From JAIPAH01 sp964345255 (GTDB lineage Bacteria > Bacteroidota > Bacteroidia > Bacteroidales > JAIPAH01): 6,331 bases of DNA. Below are positions 1 through 6,028 of this stretch, in pieces. The first letter of the stretch is position 1. Each line of letters begins with the position of its first letter. A program made the position numbers and the translations under genes. The notes under the pieces are model-generated. The model did not search any database. It was not told the origin of the DNA and saw only the letters and a list, made by a program, of their open reading frames with translations. Location of the stretch: contig CAYFQK010000208.1 of the NCBI GenBank assembly GCA_964345255.1, forward strand, positions 1 through 6,331, written 5' to 3'.

Positions 1-12
1 GTCTTCATGTTA

Positions 13-32
13 ATCACCACATCACCACATCA
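13..32. repeat. Short 8-bp tandem repeat downstream of clpB
   Basis: The unit ATCACCAC occurs twice in direct succession and is followed by a partial third copy (ATCA). It lies just past the clpB stop codon, in the 55-bp stretch at the window edge. The stretch is low-complexity (A, C and T on this strand), and I see no convincing terminator hairpin in it. Function unknown; it may be intergenic filler. Confidence 0.5.
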
Positions 33-55
33 AAAAATCAACACATCATCTTCTC

Positions 56-2647
56 TCAGCTGTTTTTAAAAACGAACGCATCGTCTTGCACATCCACGCT
101 GATGGGTTTTTCACGGTCGATGTTATCGGCCAGGATCATCTTTGACAGTTCGTTAAGCACTTGCTTCTGAAGAACCCGTCTGATTGGCCGTGCGCCGTAC
201 TGCGGATCGTATCCCTGCTTCGCCAGCAGCTCTGCAGCGTTATCTGTAATATCTATTTCCACGCCGTTCTTCGTAAGCATTTGTTTAACCAGGTCAAACT
301 GCAGCTTAACAATCTCTTTGATTTCATCCTGCGACAGCGGTTGGAATACAATGGTTTCATCCACCCTGTTCAGGAATTCGGGTCTTACCGATTGCTTCAG
401 CTGGTCGAGCACTTCCTTACGGGTTTCCTCAAGTATCGGCCGGCTGTTTTCGGCATTAATGGCACTCAGCTTATTCTGAATATGTTGCGAACCGATATTC
501 GAAGTCATGATGATTATGGTGTTCTTGAAATTCACCGTGCGCCCTTTATTGTCGGTCAGGCGCCCGTCATCCAGGATCTGGAGCAGGATGTTGAACACAT
601 CCGGGTGTGCCTTTTCAATTTCGTCGAGCAACACCACGGAGTAAGGTCTTCTTCTGACTTTCTCCGTCAACTGGCCGCTTTCGTCGTAACCAACATATCC
701 CGGAGGGGCTCCTACCAGTCTTGAGACGGTGTGGCGCTCCTGGTACTCCGACATATCGAGACGAACCATCGAGTTTTCGTCATCAAACAGGAATTCGGCC
801 AGCGCTTTGGCCAGCTCTGTTTTACCTACGCCCGTCGATCCCAGGAAAATAAACGAACCTATCGGTCGGTTGGCGTCCTGGAGTCCGGCGCGGCTGCGGC
901 GGATAGCGTCGGATACGGAATGGATGGCTTCATCCTGACCGATGACGCGCTTGTGCAGCTCATCTTCCAGCTTCAGGAGTTTCTCGCGCTCGCTCTGCAG
1001 CATTCGGCTTACCGGTATACCGGTCCAGCGGGCAACAACCTCGGCTACCTCTTCCGATCCCACTTCCTCGTTTATCATGCGCTGGTCGGTCTGAAGCTCC
1101 GACAGTTTTTTCTTGGCCTCCTCGAGCTTGTCGTTCATCTCTTTCAAAGAACCATAGCGGATTTTAGCCACTTTTTCGTAATCGCCGTCACGCTCGGCAC
1201 GGTCGGCTTCCGTCTTCAGGTTTTCTATCTCTTTTTTGTAATGCTGGATGTTATCAACAATCTCCTTCTCAGCCTTCCATTTGGCCATATAATCATTGCG
1301 CTGGTCGTTGAGATTCGACAGCTGCTCGTTGAGGTTCTTCAGCTTGGCTTTATCATTCTCGCGTTTGATGGCTTCTTTTTCAATCTCGAGTTGCTTGATT
1401 TTTCGATCCAGGTTATCGATCTGCTCCGGCACCGAGTTGATCTCAAGCCGGAGCTTCGAAGCGGCTTCGTCTATCAGGTCGATGGCTTTATCCGGCAGAT
1501 GGCGCTCGCTGATGTAACGGTCTGATAGCTCCACGGCCGAGATGATGGCTTCATCTTTTATCCTCACCTGGTGGTGCGTCTCATACCTTTCTCTCAAACC
1601 ACGCAGGATGGAGATGGCGTCGGGCACCGTCGGCTCATCGATGATGACCGTCTGGAAACGACGTTCGAGGGCTTTATCCTGTTCAAAGTGCTTTTGGTAT
1701 TCTTTCATCGTAGTGGCGCCGATGGCTCGCAGGTCACCCCTGGCCAATGCGGGCTTGAGGATGTTGGCGGCGTCCATAGCGCCTTCGCCACCACCGGCCC
1801 CAACAAGGGTGTGGATTTCGTCGATAAACAAAATAACCTCTCCTTCGGAGTTGGTTACCTCTTTTACCACGCTCTTCAGACGTTCCTCGAATTCGCCCTT
1901 GTACTTAGCTCCGGCGATGAGTGCGCCCATGTCCAGAGAGAATATCTGACGTGTTTTCAGGTTTTCCGGAACATCGCCGTCGACGATGCGGTGGGCGATG
2001 CCTTCGGCAATGGCTGTTTTACCTACTCCGGCCTCACCAATCAAAACGGGATTGTTTTTGGTGCGGCGGGCCAGAATTTGCAGTACACGCCGTATTTCTT
2101 CCTCGCGTCCGATTACCGGGTCCAGTTTGCCTGAATAGGCTTCCTGGTTGAGGTTGCGGGCATACTGATTCAACGCATTAAACGTATCTTCCGCGCTTTG
2201 GCTGTTTACCTTCGAGCCTTTTCGCAAGTCCTCGATGGCCTGCTTGATCCCTTTTTCAGTAACACCGCTGTCTTTAAGTAATTTAGTGGTATTGTCGTTG
2301 GCACTTAAGATACCCAGCAAAAGATGTTCGATGGAGATAAACTCATCTCCGTATTCTTTCAGGAATGCCTGGGCTTTCTGCAGCGCCTTGTTGGCATCGC
2401 GCGATAAGTAAACTTCTCCTCCGCTAACTTTCGGGAGGGATTCCAGGATGCGGTCAAGGGCCTGCTTAACCACATTGAAATCCACTTCCATCTTTTTCAG
2501 CAAAAAGGGAGTCACATTCTCGTCTACCTCCAGAATGCCTTTCAGTAAATGAGCGTTTTCAATAGCCTGATGCTCATTACTGTCTGCTATCTGCTGAGCC
2601 CGTTGAATGGCCTCCTGTGATTTTATAGTGAAATTATTCAGATTCAT
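56..2647 (-). CDS. clpB: ATP-dependent disaggregase chaperone ClpB (Hsp100)
   Basis: ClpB is a cytoplasmic hexameric AAA+ unfoldase that threads aggregated polypeptides through its central pore, working with DnaK/DnaJ/GrpE. The 863-residue product is full length for the family (E. coli about 857). Domains in order: Clp N-terminal repeat domain (about 1-145); first AAA+ module with Walker A GEAGVGKT (204-211), pore-loop tyrosine in KYKG (Y249), Walker B ending in DE (276-277) and arginine fingers R329/R330; the coiled-coil middle domain (about 410-530) that separates ClpB from ClpA and ClpC; second AAA+ module with Walker A GSTGVGKT (603-610), pore loop GYVGY (650-654), Walker B VVLLDE (671-676), arginine finger R761 and sensor-2 GAR (818-820). 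No key residue is missing. The ATG at 2647 is preceded by AAGGAG, which fixes the start. It is transcribed divergently from ppa. Control by heat shock is expected from the family; candidate sites lie in 2675-2767. The identification is near certain. Confidence 0.98.
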   Translation of the reverse strand: MNLNNFTIKSQEAIQRAQQIADSNEHQAIENAHLLKGILEVDENVTPFLLKKMEVDFNVVKQALDRILESLPKVSGGEVYLSRDANKALQKAQAFLKEYGDEFISIEHLLLGILSANDNTTKLLKDSGVTEKGIKQAIEDLRKGSKVNSQSAEDTFNALNQYARNLNQEAYSGKLDPVIGREEEIRRVLQILARRTKNNPVLIGEAGVGKTAIAEGIAHRIVDGDVPENLKTRQIFSLDMGALIAGAKYKGEFEERLKSVVKEVTNSEGEVILFIDEIHTLVGAGGGEGAMDAANILKPALARGDLRAIGATTMKEYQKHFEQDKALERRFQTVIIDEPTVPDAISILRGLRERYETHHQVRIKDEAIISAVELSDRYISERHLPDKAIDLIDEAASKLRLEINSVPEQIDNLDRKIKQLEIEKEAIKRENDKAKLKNLNEQLSNLNDQRNDYMAKWKAEKEIVDNIQHYKKEIENLKTEADRAERDGDYEKVAKIRYGSLKEMNDKLEEAKKKLSELQTDQRMINEEVGSEEVAEVVARWTGIPVSRMLQSEREKLLKLEDELHKRVIGQDEAIHSVSDAIRRSRAGLQDANRPIGSFIFLGSTGVGKTELAKALAEFLFDDENSMVRLDMSEYQERHTVSRLVGAPPGYVGYDESGQLTEKVRRRPYSVVLLDEIEKAHPDVFNILLQILDDGRLTDNKGRTVNFKNTIIIMTSNIGSQHIQNKLSAINAENSRPILEETRKEVLDQLKQSVRPEFLNRVDETIVFQPLSQDEIKEIVKLQFDLVKQMLTKNGVEIDITDNAAELLAKQGYDPQYGARPIRRVLQKQVLNELSKMILADNIDREKPISVDVQDDAFVFKNS

Positions 2648-2653
2648 TTTTTT

Positions 2654-2659
2654 CTCCTT
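2654..2659 (-). promoter_or_regulatory. Strong Shine-Dalgarno of clpB
   Basis: Read on the minus strand, AAGGAG is followed by six A residues and then the clpB ATG. The spacing is good for canonical anti-SD pairing, and the site decides the clpB start. It is unusual here because the other complete genes in the window show no comparable motif, in line with the weak use of SD sequences in Bacteroidota. Confidence 0.75.
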
Positions 2660-2697
2660 TTTTGTTTCGCAGTTCAGATGTCAAAATCCCTGCCATG

Positions 2698-2725
2698 CAT
2701 AAGTACAGCCATATTTTAAGACAAA
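2698..2725 (-). promoter_or_regulatory. Candidate clpB promoter
   Basis: On the minus strand, TTTG (2725-2722) is followed after 16 bp by TACTTATG (2705-2698). This matches the Bacteroidota -7 consensus TAnnTTTG at all but one defined position. It would start transcription near 2694 and give a leader of roughly 45 nt. The TTTG lies inside the proximal copy of the 13-bp motif, so anything binding that motif would overlap the promoter. The spacer is slightly short, so this is a tentative call. Confidence 0.35.
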
Positions 2726-2763
2726 ATGACACCAGATTTTAACGTGTATCAGACAAAATGACA
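2719..2763. promoter_or_regulatory. Paired 13-bp motif, putative operator or heat-shock element
   Basis: The 13-mer AGACAAAATGACA occurs exactly twice, at 2719-2731 and 2751-2763, in the same orientation and 32 bp apart start to start (about three helical turns). On the clpB strand it reads TGTCATTTTGTCT. Each copy is built as GACA-AAAT-GACA, so it holds two GACA half-sites 8 bp apart. The proximal copy overlaps the candidate clpB -33 element. The distal copy ends 17 bp before the ppa -33 element. The repeat is seen directly; a role in stress control of clpB is inferred from its placement. It is not the CIRCE element bound by HrcA. Confidence 0.55.
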
Positions 2764-2780
2764 TCTGTTTTATAAAACCA

Positions 2781-2810
2781 TTTGCAAGGAGAATTAATTG
2801 TATATCTTTG
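2781..2810 (+). promoter_or_regulatory. Bacteroidota-type promoter of ppa operon
   Basis: TTTG (2781-2784), an 18-bp spacer and TATCTTTG (2803-2810) match the phylum's primary-sigma consensus of TTTG near -33 and TAnnTTTG near -7. Transcription would begin at about 2813-2815. This excludes the TTG at 2782 as a start codon, because it lies inside the -33 box. It leaves an almost leaderless message if the ATG at 2818 is used, or a leader of about 25-45 nt if 2839 or 2857 is used. Confidence 0.7.
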
Positions 2811-2817
2811 TAAAAAT

Positions 2818-3519
2818 ATGAAAGAAGCAAAAGACGCCATGGGAAGTAATAGTTTAATGGATCCAATCGGCCGGCTGATGGGGTTAAGATACAAATCTCA
2901 TCCCTGGCATGGTGTGGATATCGGGGAAAATGCCCCTAAAGAATTGACCACATTTATTGAAATGGTTTCCACTGATACGGTTAAATACGAAGTAGACAAA
3001 GCCAGTGGATACTTGAAAATTGACCGTCCACAAAAATATTCCAATGTGGTACCCGCACTTTACGGATTCATCCCTCAAACCTTTAGCGGTGACAAGGTAG
3101 CAGAATTTTGTAATCAGAAACTGGAGCGGAATGATATTAAAGGCGACGGCGACCCGATTGATATTTGTGTATTGACCGAAAAAGAAATCGTTCACGGGGA
3201 TATCCTTGTAGAAGCGATACCGATAGGTGGATTCAGAATGCTCGACGGCAATGAGTCGGATGATAAGATCATCGCCGTGATGAAGGATGACGCGGTTTAC
3301 GGAGAATACAAGGATCTCTCGGATATGCCGCTTTTGGTCGTCGACCGGTTGAAGCACTATTTCTTAACGTATAAAGATTTGCCGGGCCAGGAGCGTGATG
3401 TGGAAATTACCCATACATACGGACTGGAAGATGCAATTGAAGTGGTTAGCCGGTCAATAACCGATTACCGGACCAGATTTGAAAACCTGGATTCGATTTT
3501 ATCAACACAAATGAAGTAA
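2818..3519 (+). CDS. ppa: Family I inorganic pyrophosphatase
   Basis: A soluble cytoplasmic metal-dependent enzyme that hydrolyses pyrophosphate to two phosphates, pulling nucleic-acid, tRNA-charging and activation reactions forward. Numbered from the ATG at 2818 (233 residues), the family I catalytic set is all visible: E48, K56, E58, R70, Y82, the GDGDPID metal loop with D110, D112 and D115, then D143, D148, K150, and Y185-K186 in HYFLTYKD. Compared with the E. coli enzyme (about 175 residues) it has an N-terminal extension and an insertion of about 17 residues between Y82 and the metal loop (about 88-108), so it belongs to a longer subfamily. The start is uncertain: in-frame ATGs lie at 2818, 2839, 2857 and 2878. 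The TTG at 2782 is rejected because it lies in the promoter. The product is certain. It appears to be first in an operon, with the next gene 5 bp away. Confidence 0.95.
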   Translation: MKEAKDAMGSNSLMDPIGRLMGLRYKSHPWHGVDIGENAPKELTTFIEMVSTDTVKYEVDKASGYLKIDRPQKYSNVVPALYGFIPQTFSGDKVAEFCNQKLERNDIKGDGDPIDICVLTEKEIVHGDILVEAIPIGGFRMLDGNESDDKIIAVMKDDAVYGEYKDLSDMPLLVVDRLKHYFLTYKDLPGQERDVEITHTYGLEDAIEVVSRSITDYRTRFENLDSILSTQMK

Positions 3520-3524
3520 ACATT

Positions 3525-3896
3525 ATGGAAGAACATGGAAAAAGCGTATTGCTTTTAGGAGCAAGCCTGAAACCATTCAGATATTCGAACATTGCTGTAA
3601 AAATGCTTACGAGCCATGGCCACGAAGTTTGGCCATTGGGACGCGAAAACGGCGAAATAGCCGGAAAGGAAGTACAAAAGCAACTACCTGACTGGGAAAA
3701 GGTTAATACTGTTACTGTTTATCTCAATCCGGAAAACCAAAAGGAGTATTACGACTCCATCTTTAAGTACAAGCCTGAGCGAATTATTTTTAATCCGGGT
3801 ACGGAAAATCCTGAATTCAAAAAAGTTGCTGAGGATAAAGGGGTTAAGGTTATAGAAAACTGTACGCTTGAAATGCTGGAGGCCGGCATTTTCTGA
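3525..3896 (+). CDS. CoA_binding_2 (YccU-like) protein
   Basis: A 123-residue single-domain Rossmann-fold protein of the CoA-binding/YccU type. Visible marks are the first beta strand and nucleotide-binding turn VLLLGAS (8-14), followed by KPFRYSN (16-22); an alternating strand/helix pattern; IIFNPGTENPEF (87-98); and the C-terminal VIENCTLEML (109-118), whose ENCT segment with C113 is typical of the family. Length is normal for the family. The domain is related to the CoA-binding part of succinyl-CoA synthetase-type proteins, but the physiological role of stand-alone members is not established. It starts 5 bp after the ppa stop, so it is probably cotranscribed and translationally coupled; no Shine-Dalgarno is evident. 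A link to pyrophosphate or acyl-CoA metabolism would be inference from position only. Confidence 0.9.
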   Translation: MEEHGKSVLLLGASLKPFRYSNIAVKMLTSHGHEVWPLGRENGEIAGKEVQKQLPDWEKVNTVTVYLNPENQKEYYDSIFKYKPERIIFNPGTENPEFKKVAEDKGVKVIENCTLEMLEAGIF

Positions 3897-3943
3897 TTTA
3901 CATAAGAAATCTTAATGGCTTTCGTTATCTGAAAAAGTATTTT

Positions 3944-3956
3944 GGTTAATTTAACC
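3944..3956. promoter_or_regulatory. Perfect short dyad upstream of the secreted-protein gene
   Basis: GGTTAA-T-TTAACC is a perfect 6+1+6 inverted repeat, 24 bp before the start at 3981. The one-base centre is too tight for an RNA hairpin, so a protein-binding site is the more natural reading. It overlaps a weak -7-like TATTTTGG (3938-3945). No regulator is known; it could be chance in AT-rich DNA. Confidence 0.25.
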
Positions 3957-3980
3957 GCCACAGGTAAAAACTGAATTTTA

Positions 3981-5261
3981 ATGAAACAACTTATTTCCGC
4001 TGTTTTTCTGATGGTTGCCTTAGGTCTGACAGGTTTTTCTCAGGAATTGAGCCTTCCCGAAACCATCGCTTCGTGTAACCAGGACAGCGCAGTTATTGAT
4101 GCGGGAGCCGGTTTCGAATCGTATACATGGAATACCGGAGACACCACACAGTCAATCACGGTTTACGAAGGGGGGCTTTTTTATTTAACGGTGCTGGCCG
4201 ATGGCAGCATGCAAACCGACTCCACTTACGTGGAGTTTTTGGATTATATGATTTATCCCGACCAGGATACAACGGTTTGCTATGGGCAGGAATTCGTTAT
4301 GAATGTAGTCCCTGAAATTTATGATGTGGAGTGGCAGCCTGACGGCGTGATGAATGATACGTTAACCATATCACCCGAGGAAGAAAAAAGCTATGAGGTT
4401 TTTATTACAGGTGATACGGCCACATGTACGGAATCTTTTGATATTTCTCTGCATGAGCGCATTTCAATCGGGATAGAGCAGGTGAATGAAATATGTTACG
4501 GAACCTGCGACGGGCAGGCTATTGCATCGGTAAGCGGCGGAGCGAGGCCCTACGAGTACCTGTGGAATGGCTTTTCAGTTGCCTGGGACTCCATCGCCAC
4601 CCAGCTGTGTCCCGGTGAAAATTCATTAACTATATTGGATGATAACGGATGTGAAAAAGACACAACATTTACTGTTGAGGCGCTGCCCGCGGCTGAAGTA
4701 GAAATAAATACGATGCCTTCGGACACCATTTATATTGATAATCCGACCATTACCTTTTCATTTGAAAACACATCCGACGAGCAGGTAAATCAATGGTTCT
4801 GGGAATTTGGAGATGGCGATACATCTGTTATGCGTGAAGTTGAGCATACCTTTGAAGGAGTGAAAGGAACCGATGATGCTGCGCCACCCGATAATTATGT
4901 TGTAACGCTGGAGGTGATCAATGAGTATGGATGCGATACTATCATCACCAGAGAAATGCCCATTGAGGAGGCCGAACTGAAAATCCCCAACGTGATCACT
5001 CCAAACGGCGACGGGTTCAATGATGTGTTCCTCATCCAGGATGAGAAAACCGGCAATAACATCACTTACGAATATAAGCGGGTTGAGCTCATCGTGTACA
5101 ACCGATATGGCAAAGTGGTTTATGAAAACGACAACTACCAAAGCGACTGGAATGCCGACGGGCTGTCGGATGGTACGTATTACTACGTCATCAGGACGTA
5201 TGGGTATTTCAGAAATGACGATTACCAGGGAGCGCTAACGATTATCGGCAGCGGGAATTAA
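3981..5261 (+). CDS. Secreted PKD/SprB-repeat protein with T9SS type B C-terminal domain
   Basis: A 426-residue exported protein. Residues 1-20 form a signal peptide (KQ, hydrophobic core, then GFS before Q21), so it should pass through Sec and then the type IX secretion system to the cell surface or medium. Next come two Ig-like segments (about 25-85 and 88-158), a SprB-type repeat (about 162-232; SGGARPYEYLWNG, then ENSLTILDDNGC), a PKD domain (about 245-325; WEFGDG at 274-279), and the gliding-motility-associated C-terminal domain (about 333-426), marked by IPNVITPNGDGFNDVF, VYNRYGKVVY and DGTYYYVIRT. That last domain is the type B sorting signal. Eight cysteines (32, 100, 149, 172, 176, 210, 224, 318) could form disulphides after export. 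No enzymatic domain is seen, so adhesin or surface structural roles are the most likely. The ligand is unknown. It may have its own promoter in the 84-bp upstream gap. Confidence 0.9.
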   Translation: MKQLISAVFLMVALGLTGFSQELSLPETIASCNQDSAVIDAGAGFESYTWNTGDTTQSITVYEGGLFYLTVLADGSMQTDSTYVEFLDYMIYPDQDTTVCYGQEFVMNVVPEIYDVEWQPDGVMNDTLTISPEEEKSYEVFITGDTATCTESFDISLHERISIGIEQVNEICYGTCDGQAIASVSGGARPYEYLWNGFSVAWDSIATQLCPGENSLTILDDNGCEKDTTFTVEALPAAEVEINTMPSDTIYIDNPTITFSFENTSDEQVNQWFWEFGDGDTSVMREVEHTFEGVKGTDDAAPPDNYVVTLEVINEYGCDTIITREMPIEEAELKIPNVITPNGDGFNDVFLIQDEKTGNNITYEYKRVELIVYNRYGKVVYENDNYQSDWNADGLSDGTYYYVIRTYGYFRNDDYQGALTIIGSGN

Positions 5262-5299
5262 GCATTCGAGCCCCAGGAAAAAGCAATAGGGGAGTAAAA

Positions 5300-5347
5300 T
5301 TGGTTGATCAGTTAATTGGTTGATCAGTTAATTTGTTAATTGGTTAA
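5300..5347. repeat. Degenerate 8-bp-period tandem repeat
   Basis: Six successive octamers can be read: TTGGTTGA, TCAGTTAA, TTGGTTGA, TCAGTTAA, TTTGTTAA, TTGGTTAA. The first four form two exact copies of a 16-bp unit (5300-5315 and 5316-5331). The array lies between the convergent ends of the secreted-protein gene and the hydrogenase-associated genes. It codes for nothing evident. Replication slippage in AT-rich intergenic DNA is the simplest origin. Confidence 0.7.
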
Positions 5348-5350
5348 TTG

Positions 5351-5374
5351 GGAATTAGGTGATTTTTTAATTCC
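5351..5374. terminator. Weak hairpin between convergent genes, possible bidirectional terminator
   Basis: GGAATTA (5351-5357) pairs with TAATTCC (5368-5374) across a 10-nt loop. It sits between two convergent transcription units, where terminators would be needed for both. The stem is short and AT-rich and has no clean trailing U run on either strand, so it is only a candidate. The rest of 5262-5424 shows nothing beyond the 8-bp repeat. Confidence 0.25.
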
Positions 5375-5424
5375 AAATTCCAGATTCAGTAGTCATATAA
5401 CCACAACAAAGGACACATCAATCC

Positions 5425-5676
5425 CTATTGAAACCCCATTTTTTTCACCTGAATGCCATTGAGGCCTTTTAGCGCATTTTCAAGGTTTTGCTGTTCACTC
5501 AAATCCCCGGTGAGCTCAAGTAAGATAATCCCCTGGTCATCGATTTCTCCTGCTTCGTTGTCATGCAATCCGATTCTGGAACGAATGGAGCAGCCATATT
5601 TTGTCAGGATATCCTGCAGTTCAACAGCCGTATTCTTTCGGTTTTCAAGTTTTATTCCTATAATATTTGTTTCCAT
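5425..5676 (-). CDS. TM1266-like putative iron-only hydrogenase system regulator, copy 2
   Basis: An 83-residue protein of the small family exemplified by Thermotoga TM1266 (putative iron-only hydrogenase system regulator), which accompanies the [FeFe]-hydrogenase maturases. Such proteins adopt a ferredoxin/ACT-like fold resembling the C-terminal domain of NikR, but lack a DNA-binding domain of their own. Seen here: strand IIGIKLENR (5-13), helix with LQDILTKYG (20-28), SRIGLH (33-38), the strand GIILLELTGD (49-58), a helix, and a closing GIQVKKMGF (74-82). It is about 38% identical, without gaps over 78 positions, to the gene just upstream, so the two are tandem paralogues. It starts 12 bp after that gene's stop and is last in the leftward hydG operon. 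A ligand or DNA partner is not known. Family assignment is by recognition, not search. Confidence 0.83.
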   Translation of the reverse strand: METNIIGIKLENRKNTAVELQDILTKYGCSIRSRIGLHDNEAGEIDDQGIILLELTGDLSEQQNLENALKGLNGIQVKKMGFQ

Positions 5677-5688
5677 GGTTTTGTGGTT

Positions 5689-5946
5689 TTAAGCAAAAAA
5701 GTTCATGTTTTGCACTTCAATTCCCTGAATTTCTCCAAGCTCTTCTTCCAGCTCTCCCCATTGATTTGAGTCGCCGGCAAGCTGAAGAATAATCATCCCG
5801 ACGCGACTGCATTGCTCAGTGCTTACTTCATGCAGCCCCATTCTTGAGTTTATAATGTTTCCATGGCGGGTTAGCACGTCTTGTGTTTTTCCGGCTTCTT
5901 TAATCCGGTCTTTTATCAGAATTCCAAGTATTTTGAATTGTGACAT
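5689..5946 (-). CDS. TM1266-like putative iron-only hydrogenase system regulator, copy 1
   Basis: An 85-residue member of the same TM1266-like family as the next gene. It begins with the strand ILGILIKDR (6-14), has SRMGLH (34-39), the core strand GMIILQLAGD (50-59), and a C-terminal GIEVQNMNF (75-83). Its position directly downstream of hydG matches the arrangement in Thermotoga maritima (TM1267 hydG, TM1266), which supports the call. It differs from copy 2 mainly in the loop after GLH (VSTEQCSRV here, with C46, against NEAGEIDDQ) and in the region 60-66, which contains W63. Likely a small homo- or hetero-oligomeric sensor tied to hydrogenase assembly or expression. That role is inferred; no function has been shown for the family that I can cite. 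It is separated from hydG by 82 bp of AT-rich DNA without a clear promoter. Confidence 0.83.
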   Translation of the reverse strand: MSQFKILGILIKDRIKEAGKTQDVLTRHGNIINSRMGLHEVSTEQCSRVGMIILQLAGDSNQWGELEEELGEIQGIEVQNMNFFA

Positions 5947-6028
5947 AGTTTTATTTTTAATTTTTTATTGATCTGTCTGGTATACATGATTATCAAAACA
6001 TAATGAACAGTCACCGGCGGTTGATAAA

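Noticed and set aside
161..2151. Several long plus-strand reading frames (161-724, 731-1525, 1571-2134 and shorter ones)
   Set aside because: All lie antisense to clpB, whose protein is complete with all motifs. Their translations look like no known family and are explained by the GC-rich codon positions of clpB.
2782..2817. TTG start adding 12 residues to the pyrophosphatase
   Set aside because: The TTG is part of the -33 promoter box and there is no properly placed ribosome site. The added residues have no counterpart that I recognise in the family.
2681..2866. Minus-strand frame of 61 codons across the clpB-ppa gap
   Set aside because: It overlaps both promoters and the start of ppa, and its product has no recognisable features.
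2884..3357. Minus-strand frame of 157 codons
   Set aside because: Antisense shadow of ppa, which has all its catalytic residues on the other strand.
4758..5141. Minus-strand frame of 127 codons
   Set aside because: Antisense to the PKD and C-terminal domains of the secreted protein; no recognisable family.
5271..5292. CCCC...GGGG as a terminator stem for the secreted-protein gene
   Set aside because: Only four base pairs with a 14-nt loop and no U tract following.
5300..5347. CRISPR array
   Set aside because: The repeat unit is 8 or 16 bp and contiguous, without unique spacers, and there are no cas genes.
5453..5769. Plus-strand frames opposite the two small hydrogenase-associated genes
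   Set aside because: The minus-strand products align with each other over their full length; the plus-strand frames do not resemble any family.
6013..6021. Small dyad ACCG-G-CGGT just past hydG
   Set aside because: A 4-bp arm is expected by chance; there is no stem long enough for a terminator and no promoter beside it.
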